A DNA stretch of 64,000 nucleotides from Blastocystis sp. Blastoise (Eukaryota; Sar; Bigyra; Opalinata; Blastocystidae), in NCBI GenBank assembly GCA_039096225.1, contig JBBPEB010000024.1, positions 372,001-436,000 on the forward strand. Reading direction: 5' to 3'. Below, piece by piece: positions 29,229 through 41,767 of the stretch; position 1 is the first letter of the stretch; each line of letters begins with the position of its first letter. Made by a program: the position numbers and the translations under genes. Under the pieces are notes generated by a model. That model worked only from the letters and a program-made list of their open reading frames with translations. It ran no database searches and was not told the origin of the DNA.

Positions 29229-31518
29229 TTAATTCTCATCATCTTGTAAACGACATTGAATAATTTCACAATAAAATAAATGAGTATCATTATAAGACTG
29301 TAATAATGTCACTTCTTCATTAAAATCAAATGATGCTATATATATTATAAATTCTATATTAAAAATATATTTATAAATATATTTTAATTTTCTTCAAGAA
29401 TGGAAATGTATCTTTTACTACTAACTGTACAATATTTGTGAATACTGAACTATTTGATATAACTAAAATATAAATATACATTACAAACATATATATAAAT
29501 CATAATAAAAATACATATTTCTAAGTATTGAATATTCTTTGAATACTTTGAGTTTAATTGAAAATATATATAGTTTTCATAGGATTGAATAGAGTTACCA
29601 AAACAGCAAATATCTTTACACATAATAATAGAAGTAATTGGTTTATGTAAATAAAAAGAGAAGGATGGAAATGATTCAAGTAGATGAATATCAATAGTGT
29701 TATCACCAACTATAGAATAGGAAAATCATGATGAATTCTAGTTATTATTATATATAACTTATTAATATATATATAATAATTATAAAGTGAAAAAATGTTA
29801 AATATGTATATAAATAGAATAATGAATTCAATTAGAATATATATACACATTGGTTGAATTGATAGATTGAACATATTAAGATTATGAAAAGAAGAAGAAG
29901 AAACGTTTTTGAATGAATCAATAAATGTATATATATGAGTCATATCAAACGAGATAGAACCTAAATAGTGTTTTATATAATAATAATATAGTTAATTAAT
30001 TGAAATAATTAAATACATATATATATAGTTTAGTATATAATTATTAGATTTGTATAATAAAAAAACAATAATAAAATAAATATAGATCATAAAATTGATT
30101 AATAATATTATAAGAACACTATAATACTCTAGTATAAAATAGAATATAGTATATATACAAGGACATAGAATAGATACTATTTTCAAGTTATTTAATTGTC
30201 TTTTATCAAGTTCATTAAATAGAGTAAGACTTAAACTTTCTATAGTATCATCCATATATATATACATTAATTATAGAATCGATATTCATATATATTTTAT
30301 ACTCAAATAAAGATATAATTCTTGTAAATTAGATCATAAATGTAGTTGTATAGTATCCTTTGAAAACAATAAATATTTTGCTAGAATAAAATCTATATAT
30401 GTAAATTATAATTAATATTTTGAATAAGAATAAAAATAATATTTATACCTGAAATATATATATATATTGAATATTATTTGTAAATAAAGAAAAGAATTTA
30501 TAAAAAACATCATTAATTTCCTTTGTATATTGTAAATTAGGTGTTTCAAATGATGAAAAATAAGATTGATGTTTATCTATATATATATAATCAATATTCA
30601 TTGTTTATAATTTTAATATATATAACTATTGTTAATTTATTCACAGTAGTATAATTACATGTTGATAAGAATGACAAATATTCATTATAATACTCATTTA
30701 TCGTTTCATCTATAATATCAATTACTATATATATATATATAAAGAAAAGAATAATAAATGATTACAGTGAATAGATATTGCTTCTAAATGATCACAATTG
30801 ATTCGTTCATATATATATATTCCATCCTGTGTAATATAGTATAATCTGTAATATTAGCTTCTATATATATTATATTATAATAATTTAATTTTTAATATTG
30901 AATATTTTATTATATATAGTATTTCAATAAAATATTATCTTAATATAAATAATATATATAAAATAAATATATACCGATATCAATGAATTTAGCAGGATAT
31001 AAGTTCAAATCAATAAGTGAATAATCACTGAGACTTTTAGATATATCATCAACTATATAAATAAATAATATAGAATAATTTTATATATATAACAATATAC
31101 AATCAAAATAAACGTCATAATCAATTAATAATCCTGAATATAATACTCTTTTCATTAATTCATCAAATGTATCAATTAATATATATGCTAAATATTATTC
31201 ACAATTAAAATCATTATATATATATACATTGAATAGTAATATCATGATGTTTCTTCACTTGAAAAATAGTTTCTAATGGTTCTACATTTATAGGAAATGT
31301 ATTCTTATATAAGTTTGAATGTTTTATATATATTATATCTATTAATTCTAAAAGTGAATACCGTACTAAATATTTGGCGAATCTGGATTGAATATCGTAC
31401 GGACAACAACAATAATAATTACTAAGATCATATATAGATAACTTTGGGAAATGAGTTCTTGTAAAGAAATGAAGTAATTCAATTTGAAATTCGATATCAC
31501 AATGATCTGTATGATCAC
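29229..31518 (-). pseudogene. 5'-truncated BTB-LRR-like gene between the two elements
   Basis: Minus-strand short exons separated by GT...TATAG introns, in the style of the family: e.g. 31518 onward (FQIELLHFFTRTHFPKLS, then KYLVRYSLLELIDI) and later exons with leucine-rich units. The 3' end is kept: the last exon ends IQCRLQDDEN then TAA at 29229, comparable to the C-termini of copies 1 and 3, and stops only 45 bp from the end of element A. The BTB-coding 5' exons are missing; element B begins about 120 bp upstream of the first recognisable exon. The fragment therefore lost its head when the inverted elements were put together. Confidence 0.5.
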
Positions 31519-32104
31519 CTATATATAGAAAATATTTAAATAGATTAGAATGTATTGATATTTCTTTCTTGTAATTCTTATCCTACATATGTTTTATTGA
31601 TTTATTCTTAGAATTTATATCTTATTTTTAATATATCACTGGTGGGCAGCTTTTTAAAATCGTGAAAATTCTGGTATGCACCCTAGCTGTTTTTTGGTAT
31701 AAAAAAAGTGATTTTCTGGTATATACAGGACTTTTCCTGGTATAAACTTATGGTGGGTTTTGTATTCCTATAGTTACGGGGGATGTATCTTTTTATGACT
31801 ACGACTTATTTTTAATGTTTATTTTTGGTATTCCATAATGACAGTGGTTGTATTTACTGTTGATATATATAAGATAAAAATGTTCATAACAACATCTAAT
31901 TTACATTTTAGACTTTCATTAGGGCTATTTTAGACTGTTTTAAACACATTATTTCTTTGTCTTCTTTTAATACATATTTTAGTTGTTTAAGCATAAAAAA
32001 CAATAAAAATAACAAAATACAAAAAAATTAAAGAATAAACAATTAAATAAAGCAAAATATAAAAAACTATTATTTAATTTTGACCGAGGGACTTTGTTTT
32101 CTAC

Positions 32105-32395
32105 TCATATAAGGAACCTATAAAAATATAATTATAGAAATGTAATAAATAAAAGGATAAATAAATACATACAGTTTAAGAGCTCATGGAGAATCGCATT
32201 TCCTTGAAGCAGAACAACAAGAGAGGTTACCTTTGAAATCAAGTTATTTCTGATCAGCTGATCGTTATAGAAGAAGCTATATTTAGAATCGCCAAGAGAA
32301 TCTGTGCTTATTTTTGAATAATTTGAGTTATATATACAAGCTATAGAATAATAGATATAAAAGGAATGAAAAAAATACCATTTTAAAGAAAACAA
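32105..32395 (-). CDS. Coding-like exon pair in element B
   Basis: Counterpart of the frame at 28425 in element A, with one amino-acid difference and the same GTATGT...TATAG intron followed by SLYE-stop. Function unknown. Conservation of this block while the element interior has drifted is the main reason to list it. Confidence 0.4.
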
Positions 32396-35300
32396 CCAAC
32401 TTTATAAATATTAATAAATATAAAGATATTTGTAAGAATTTTCTTGAAAAAAGAATAAGCATGGCCCTGAATATGAATTTGTATGAAATTTTTTTATATA
32501 TAAGAAAAGTTCTAAAATCCAGGGGTTATTTCGACTCTGTAATATTTTTAGTAAAACTTCACTTTGAAGTTAAGAAAAATGTATATATTGATGCTTATGT
32601 AATATGGTTCTTTATAAATATATAAATTGTACTCTGACAATGGTTTTAAGGTTACTGATGAAAAAAACTCTATTCTTGAAGGCAATTACTTTCATATTTG
32701 TTTTACTTATGAGCTTTATTGACGTTGTAGTGTTGATTGATTGTCAGTGAGTCGTTTTGAGTCAAAACATATACAAATAGGAAACTTTTATCAAACTGAT
32801 TAACAAATACTGAGATAAAATATTTTATTATATTTATGTTTTCTTTTAATAGCAATACACTTGTAGAGATGAATAAGTGCAAAATTAGCTTTTAAAAAGC
32901 TTAATTGAATGGTTTTAAGGCTATTTTCAATTAATAAAATTATTTTCTAAAAATATTATAAATATATATATATAAGCTTTATTTTTAATTATTTTCATTT
33001 AAAAATGATAATAAAAATTAAAAGATTATGAACTACTATAGATTATACAAAGAGAATTAAGTAAAATAATTTATTAATATTATAATAATAAAAAAATATA
33101 TATATATAATAATAAAAAGTAAATATATATATAAGAATGAGATAATAAATGATTATGGATTATTTTTTGTTCAGAATAGATATATTTAGCTATAGAAACA
33201 TATATAAATATAAATACAAATATAAATATATACACAGGTAAATTTAAATATATATAAATAAATGAACATAAACAATTTTATATATACATAAATAAGTATA
33301 TATATATATACTGAAACATTAATATATTTCTCTATATCACTAAAACTTCTTTCTTTTTCTCCTTCTTCATTTCTATTTCTTCTTTATTTTATCTATATAT
33401 ATATATATATCAGTTAGTTTAAAATAAAATAAATTAGTAATTAATAATTTCCAAGACCTTTATATACCTAATTATATACATTAATTCTTAATATAAAAAT
33501 ATAAAGAAAATTCACGGGAATAAGATCTATATATAAATAGATATATTATTTTAAATATTTTGTTAAAAAAAAACATATATATATATATATATATAAATTT
33601 CTCTACTAATAAAAAATTATGATATAATAAGAATAACATTATATACTATAGAACAAATAGTAGTACCAGAAAGTATACAATATAAGTTATCTTGAGTATT
33701 TAAAAAGGAATAATAGATTCTAACACTATATATACTTATATAAAAATAAATATAGACAAATATATATACATATATATAGAATAGTAGCTAAATAATAATA
33801 ATAATAATTATATATATATACATATCTTTACTTGTTTTATAGACATAATATACACTTATTGTAAACTTCATTTTTCTTTTAAAAAAGAATAAATAAATTT
33901 AACTATATATATATTATAATAAAAATCAATAAAGATATATTAATTATGATATATATACTTATATGTATAATTTTGAGTTTTTATTTTTTTCATATCATAA
34001 CTTATTTAATACTCAATAAATGTATATAATATTTCTTTGATACATTCATAAAATATAGCTATAGATAGAGAGAGATATAATAATAATTTTATTGTATATA
34101 GTAATATAAAATGTTATATATAAAGAATAATAATAGTAATATTTCTTTTAATAATATACATAATAGTATCTTAAATCATATAAAAATAATTAACTAGAAG
34201 AAGAAGATGTTTTTGTTTGCTCATTATAACTTATTTATCATCTTCTTTTAATGATATTCAGCTAATTATAATAGCTATATATAATAATATAAATATTTAA
34301 AAATATTATAAATAAAAATATACGTTTATAATAATGTAATTACTCTATATAATTCCCAAATAAATTCATATCTTTATAAACAATAAAAATATATAAATAA
34401 ACACAATCTTATTATAATTGATACACGTCTATCTATATCTATATTTCTATCTATCTATATAATACAAATAGTAATAATAAAAATAAATAAATAGAATAAA
34501 AGTATTACTAGTAATAAATACATATATACTTTTCTATTAGTATCTATGCCTTACTATTCTATATAAAAACTTCAATCTATAATGCAGTACATATCCATAT
34601 AGTGTATCTAAAGGAATAAGAAAAGATGATATCAATCTATGTCAAATAAAGAAGAAAGATATTCACCAAAATCCATCATTATATCATCATAACAATAACA
34701 TCTTTTTCATCATTTTTAAAAGATAAAGATAATAGGATACCTATATATGATATTCCTAGTAACTGATAATAAACTATTTTTTTATATAAATACAGAGAAT
34801 CTAACACTTAAACAACTCGATTCTTATTATATTCATCAGGAAGAGAAACAATAAGAAAAAATACAGGTTTGACCAAGAGAGAGACTTAAGAACCAATTGA
34901 AGATCTATATAAACTATCTATTAATAGAAATATATTAATCATACCTTATAAACCAAGAAATTGAAAACCTTATATACTCTCTCAACTTCTATTACATACT
35001 ATTTAAAACTATATATATATAATAGTTTATTATACAATAATATGATTTAAATGTATATAAGTATTATATATATATACAAAAAAAGATTAATTCATATAAA
35101 GATATTTACTAATAAATTTATTCTCCAAATCGTTATTATTATTAGGAATAAAAACATTTATATCTTTACTGATGAGAATAACATAAAATTATCTACTTCT
35201 TATTATCCTGAAGAACTATATATAGATAATATAGATTAATATATAATAATATATAGAATAATAATAAACAATATAATAATAATATATATGTATAAAATAT

Positions 35301-36612
35301 ATATATATAATAATATATTTAATAATAGATATACACATAATTATATATATATATATCACGAAGATTCTAATAATCAACATAATAATAGACTTCTTCATTA
35401 ATTATCATTTATTATATCCTTCTATAGATATAGATATATAATAAATATATTATAGTATACTATATTATTTCTATTAAATTATATATATATATATATATAC
35501 CATATTATAACGGAAACAAGTAGTAATAACCTCTATTCTATATTCATAAGGATTAAGTCTCAATATTCTAATAGAATTCAATGCCTATATATATAATTTG
35601 ATTTTTTTTACATATTTTTAAAATAAATATATAAAATATATATATATATTAAAAAAGAATAAAAATAATAATAAAATATATATATATATACAATAAATTT
35701 TTATAATAAACTTTGAGATATTTGTTTAACGAATCAACTAATACTATATAAACAATAAATAGAATGAATATATAAAATATAAAAAAAACTATAAGAATAA
35801 ATATATATTTCTACTAATAAATACTATAAGACCTATATATACAAAACTATAGATAAAAGTAAATAATTAAATTAAAAATAAATAATTATATAAAACAATA
35901 CTATTTAATATATATCTGAATTAAATATATGAAATAAATTAAATAAAATAACATAAAAATAATAATAATAAAAATATTTATATATACCTAAAAAATGAAA
36001 AGGAAGAATTTTCTTTTTTAATTAAACCACTTTTTCAAGATTCGATAACTACCCTAGAGTAATATAGATAGTGAATAAAGTAAAATAAATAAAAGAATAA
36101 ATAAAAATAAATATATACAGAAATGAATGTCTCCCATTCTCTCACTTTTGTTTTGATTTGAATTTATTTTGATTTAAAATCGTCAACCATTAGTACATAA
36201 GTGATTTGAAGAATCTCATTCAATTACAACCTAAATAAATAAAATAGAAATTAGACAAAATTATTATATTTTATATTTATATACTTTTGAAGAGACCTGT
36301 GTGACTAAAGTGAAGGCTTGAAACTGTTAGTGACACCTATAAGTTCTAAAAATAAATAAACGATAACATAATTACTGATTAAGTATTTGTATATAAAATA
36401 ATTATAAAATATTTACTAGTATAAAGGTTCACAGACTTCCTGAGATAGTTGATGCTCGAAAATAAATGAAAAGCAATCAACAAAGCTGGATAAGCTTAAA
36501 AATAAATTTTTGATTTTTTAAAGAAATAAATTTTTTTTATACATTTTTTCTTTTGTTAGTTAAAGACTTTTTTTCGACCGATTTTTTTCTTTTTTTGTCT
36601 TAAACTGAACTC

Positions 36613-36633
36613 AAACCCTAACCCTAACCCTAG
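36613..36633 (-). repeat. Telomere-like (CCCTAA) repeats in element B
   Basis: CCCTAACCCTAACCCTAG on the plus strand, the mirror of 24232 in element A. It is adjacent to GTCCACCAGTGAC, i.e. CACTGGTGGAC on the minus strand, an internal look-alike of the element terminus. Confidence 0.7.
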
Positions 36634-37079
36634 ACAAGAAAAATGGTCCACCAGTGACAATTTTCTGACATTCATAAGAATGGCAACTTTATCATAATTC
36701 ACATTCAATTCTATGTTCTTTCGAGTCTGTGAATTCGTTAGTATACGTGAATAATTCAATTAAGTAAATTGTCGAACAAAATTAAAAATGATTGTCCTAG
36801 ATATTGTGGATAATTTCTTGAATATGTTATAGAAAGTCTTAAATTATCAGTTAATATACAAATAAAACATCTTACTATCAGTTTCTTAGATATAAATATA
36901 TAAATATAAAACAACGAATTTATATGAGTGTCCACACAACATTATACCAAGTTTATTTTTGTTTTTGTGGTATAAATTACTTTCGTCGGTATAAAAAAAA
37001 TTAAAGACCGATTTTTTCGTAGTTTTGGTATAAATTTATGGGGAACCTGGTATAAAAGGGAAAAAGCTGCCCACCAGTG

Positions 37080-37554
37080 ATATCCATAAAATAGATATAT
37101 TTATATAAAGTATTTCTAATAAAAGGATATTTTTTTATTCCTAAAAAATTATATATTGATTACTATTAATAAACTTTTAATAATTAAATTACAGTTATAA
37201 GACAATTAACAAAACTACTTTTATATATTTAATTTATGAAAAATAATATATATATATTGAAAAAAAATTTCCAATAAAGAAAAACAAAAAATATAAATAC
37301 CGATTGAAATAAAAAAATAATAAGGAATTTTAATATTATATTCTTCCCCAGACTTCATAATCTTCTACTGTAAAACTATTACCAGAATTAGAATCATTAG
37401 TATTCACAAATAATGAATGTTTTTGAGGAGTACTTACTTCAGAATAAGAATGTGCATTACAATAAGAATCAGTATTACTATAACATTGATCAGATATCTT
37501 GATGTCATGGCCACCTCCAAATATGGGACCATAAGAAGAATAACAATATATAGC
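37080..37554. repeat. Inverted repeat arm outside element B (right)
   Basis: Reverse complement of 23307-23781, identical by eye over 475 bp, comprising the 3' spacer and the last 219 bp of the third TLDc gene. Confidence 0.85.
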
Positions 37555-38825
37555 TTTACTTCTATCACTATTTATATAATCATATTTAGTAGGAGGAATA
37601 CCATGTTCATTAGTTAATGTAAAGAGAAATCCTTTAGAATAGAATTTATAGCCTGAACCAGCCCAACTTTGATTTGTATATCCTCCAAATATATTAATAT
37701 GATTATTATAACCTATATGTTCAATTATAGTTACTGTTTCTCCTTTATTATCACAATATCTATGAAATTCACTTGCAGAATAATCATGTTCACTTGCTCT
37801 AAATAATAATTTCCATTTCTTTTCTTTACCAAGCCAATTCACTAATGAAGTGTCTAATACTTTATTAAAAATAATATTACTTCCTTTAAACCATCTTTGT
37901 TCCATTCCTTCTTTTACTTTTTCTTTTCCTTTATCACCAAATAAACTATACATTTCATTCTCTAATAATTCTCTGTTTACAGTCTTAGTTTTCTCTTCAG
38001 AAATATATATACAATTATACTGAATATATTCATAAATATAATCAATATATTCAAAATTTATCTTTATAAACATTTCATTATTCTTCTCATTATAATCTAC
38101 ATATCCATCACCATATTCACCAACAATCTTATTCCATAATCCATTCTTCTTTAAAAATTCTTTTAATCTATCATCTTTCTTATCATTTATATAAAGAATA
38201 ACATCATTACCTTCTTTATATTGTTTCACTACATGATTATTTCTAAATCTATATGGATATTTTACAAATTCTTCAGGCATAGGTAAATTACAATAATCAA
38301 ACATTCTTAATAAATCAAGTTGATCTCTTAATTCCAATTTATCAATATTCACTTTCTTATTCATTAAAGAATCAATTAATAAAGGAAAAAGTGTTTCATC
38401 ACCATTATAATCTAAATAAATTTCACCAAAAATATTTCTTTTATTTTCTTGAGAATATTCATATAAATAGCTACCTACTAAACTATTTGTTATTCTTTTA
38501 GGAAGAGAATAAACTAGGCCATTATTAGTGAATCGATATAATCAATTCCATTATCATTATTATTCATAGTAGTATCACATTCATAAATATATGAAGATTC
38601 TTGGATAATTATACTTGGATCATCACCATTCTTATCATTCATTCCTTCACAATTTCTTACGGATTGCTTTACTAATTCATTTATAGATTCACCTGAATGA
38701 ATACAGAAACTTATTGACTTACTTAAAATACCAATCAAATCATCAATCAGTCTTTCAAAATAAATTACATCCTTCTGAATATCAACCATCTTATTCGCAT
38801 CAAATCCTACACTCTCGTTCACCAT
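37336..38825 (-). pseudogene. BTB-like + TLDc protein with a single-base frameshift
   Basis: Start ATG at 38825 (MVNESVGFD), chosen by alignment with the 21998 copy. The frame runs to about 38535 and stops at 38514. The reading continues in another frame as RFTNNGLVYSLPKRI and then without interruption to the TLDc end at 37336. The break fits loss of one T (GATTATATCGATTC where GATTATATTCGATTC is expected). After the BTB-like region come the linker and a full TLDc domain (RASEHDYSASEF, IFGGYTNQSWAGSG, FGGGHDIKISD, FTVEDYEVWGRI). Unlike the other two copies, KLLFRASEH is continuous in the DNA: the 37-nt intron present in both others is absent. Either a young pseudogene or a base-calling error. 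Confidence 0.75.
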
Positions 38826-40603
38826 TTGATTTATGAAATATGAATATTTGAAGAACAAAGCAGTATCCCTAATTCAAAAGCTTAGTCTCTTTTAAAGAAA
38901 CTCTTTTGAAATACAAGTATCTACTTTTAAATGTGTTTCTCCCTCTTCAAGGCGAACAATATTAATTTTGTAGGGTAGGTTTTTTGTCGTGGAATTCTTT
39001 CAGTCACTCCCAAAGTATTTGTTGTCTCGTTTAATTTTTTTTTGGAAAATAATTTCCCGTGTTTATTTTTCAATTAATTTTCTTTCCTTATTAGTCACTT
39101 ATTTTGCATTTATAAGTATAAGAAGTATTTCAAATAATTGTGAATTATTATATTTCATATAAATATGCTATAAATTTGTTAGAATGGACTGTTCATTACT
39201 AAATCTTCACATCATTTAGTATTTAAACAATGAATTGAATACTGATAAAACATATGTGACACTCTAATAATGTTATGGTATTCTTATTCATTTTTGATAA
39301 CTTGTTTGATTTGCAATTTCTTCTGTAATCCTCTTATTTTATCTGAAAATATGTTTTACTTATATTTATGTATAATATATATACTTGGCTTTGATAATTA
39401 TGACTATTCTAAAATGTTATTGTTATGTTTTTCTAATAATCATTCTCTTTTTCTAATTATAATTAACAAGTTTCTTTTATTTAATAAAATATATTTGCAA
39501 CATATATATATAGATTAATCAAAAATATTTTCTATTGTCTTCTGACGCAGTTATATCTCCTCTTTCCATCATTTCTCTCTACTATTTATTATCATTAATA
39601 CCACTTCTATTTCACACCATATTGTCCTCTAATTTTTATACAATAATTTATCATGATATCTTATGTAATTTATTATTATAATTTATAATATATTATCTAT
39701 AAATATGATGAGTAACAACTATTTTTGATAGTAAATTCAAGAAGATATTAATGTCAATATGAATGTAAATATAGTTTTCAATATTTTTGATATGTTAATA
39801 AATGTAATATATCAATTAATAAGAATAATATCGATTATATTTATTTTACAGTTTTCAACTAATAATCTACATATATTTAAAGTTATTTAATAAATTATGA
39901 TGTATTTAAGATAAAATCACTACCCATATAAAACTTCATTTGATTCATAAATAGTTGTTGTCAACGCATATAATTATTAAATAAAACATATATTCATTGA
40001 TATTTCTGTTTATATACATATAATTCAATAATTTATAAACCCTATTTATCATAACATAAAAATATAATTCAATAAGCAATGTATATTACATATTAATTAT
40101 TTTTTGAAAATTCATATTAAATAATTAAACAAGCATCTTATATAACAATATTTTAATCAAGTTATAAATTATTTAAAAAAGAAACTTATTAGTTTTTTAG
40201 TATATTAATAAAAATAGGACTAATAAAGTAAAAATATTTTCTATATTCTCTATCATTTGAAAAATATAATACAGTCTACTTTAATAAAAAAATGATATCT
40301 ACTTATACTTTATATATCATTGAAATAGATCTATATTGATAGAAATAATACTAATAAAGACTAGTATTTAGAATATAACAATAGATTCCTAATAAGTATA
40401 AAAATTGTATTCGAACCTAAATTGTTTTAATCATTTGCTTCTATATTTCACATGTATTTAATCATTACAACTTTAAAATAAAACAAAAATATATACAATA
40501 TAATGAGTAGAAACGTTATGAATACTTTATGAGAAATATGAAAAGAAATATAGAGAATTAATTAGAACAATATAAATATTAAAAAACAGCAAAAAAAGCA
40601 AAA
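38826..40603. other. Intergenic, no gene recognised
   Basis: A GC-richer patch around 38930-39065 (GTAGGGTAGG, CACTCCCAAAG) and an 82-codon plus-strand frame at 39270 with intron-like TATATATAG ends. It may be a remnant of an LRR-like exon. Nothing firm. Confidence 0.4.
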
Positions 40604-41457
40604 TTAAAATAAGTTGAATTCATAATTTACATGATTCTCTTGAATAAATGACGAATAATTCAGTTTATTTTTATATATATCAATATGTTCAGAAGAGATC
40701 TTATCACCTAAATAATAAAATATAAATATAAATAATTATATATATACTAATATATATAATAATTTCTTTCAATTGAGAAATCTTTCCTAAAGTAATAAAA
40801 TTGATAAGTTTTGATAATTGTTCTTCATCATATATATCTATTATAATGAAACATTATACAATAGATTGAAAAATAATATACATATTTTTATGTATTTTAA
40901 ATGTTTAGTTTGAATTCCATTTATACAATCAAATAATGTTTCTATCTCATATTTATTCATCACTTTATCTATATATATATATATACTATGTTATATATAT
41001 TTATATATATACCATTTGTACCAATAATTGTATTCATAAATATATTAGTGTCGTATTTAAGTCTAAAAATTGAAACTTCAGGATTATAAATATATTTATC
41101 ATTAGAGTAGTTTTCTATATCAATAAAAATATTAATGAATATTACTATAATGATATATGATTACATACCATATAATTGAATAGTAGTTGATGATAGAAAG
41201 TTATTATTATGTATATATTTACATAATTCTTGAATAAAAACAGAAGAAAAATCTGTAAAAAAATGGCAGCCTATTGATATATATTATTAAAATAATTATT
41301 ATTATTCTTAATATATATATACAAAAATGTATAGATTTTAATTGAGGAAAATTATCTGTAGTATATAGTTTGTAAAAACTATCATTGCGCATATCGTTGG
41401 TATCTAGAATGAAATGTATTATAATTAGGATGAGATAATATTATATACTATAATTAA

Positions 41458-41493
<36 letters not shown>

Positions 41494-41736
41494 TTATAGT
41501 TAATTTATTTGTATTATGGAAATATTCTTTTTGAATTAATTGGTTTATAAAAGTCATATTACCTTTATTATAATAATGTAATTAAATAATTATTAATTTG
41601 TCATAATATATATATATATATATACAATGTATTATAACATTAGAAGCCTTAGGAATTAATTTCTTGATTATATTTTTATATTCATTTAAATATTTAGAGG
41701 ATGTGTTTTCATCAATAGAAAACACTATATAAATAA

Positions 41737-41767
<31 letters not shown>

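Larger units (their letters stand above)
31637..37079 (-). mobile_element. Element B, 5.4 kb, inverted relative of element A
   Basis: Same inverted terminus CACTGGTGGGCAGCTTTTT at 31637 and 37079, and the same subterminal TATACCA sites. About 1 kb at each end is nearly identical to element A with scattered substitutions. The interior is clearly related (shared islands such as the TTTCTGGTACTACTA region near 33652) but heavily reshuffled by A/T repeat drift. No transposase gene. Flanks are ATAT on both sides (31633-31636 and 37080-37083), which could be a target-site duplication or chance in such A/T-rich DNA. Confidence 0.75.

Noticed and set aside
36556-36759. 67-codon frame containing a GLGLGL stretch
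   Set aside because: The glycine-leucine run is the telomere-like repeat read in frame; the frame is broken in the sister element.
39270-39518. 82-codon hydrophobic plus-strand frame as a small membrane protein
   Set aside because: It contains intron-like GT...TATATATAG signals, lacks a homolog in the window, and its composition is that of A/T background.
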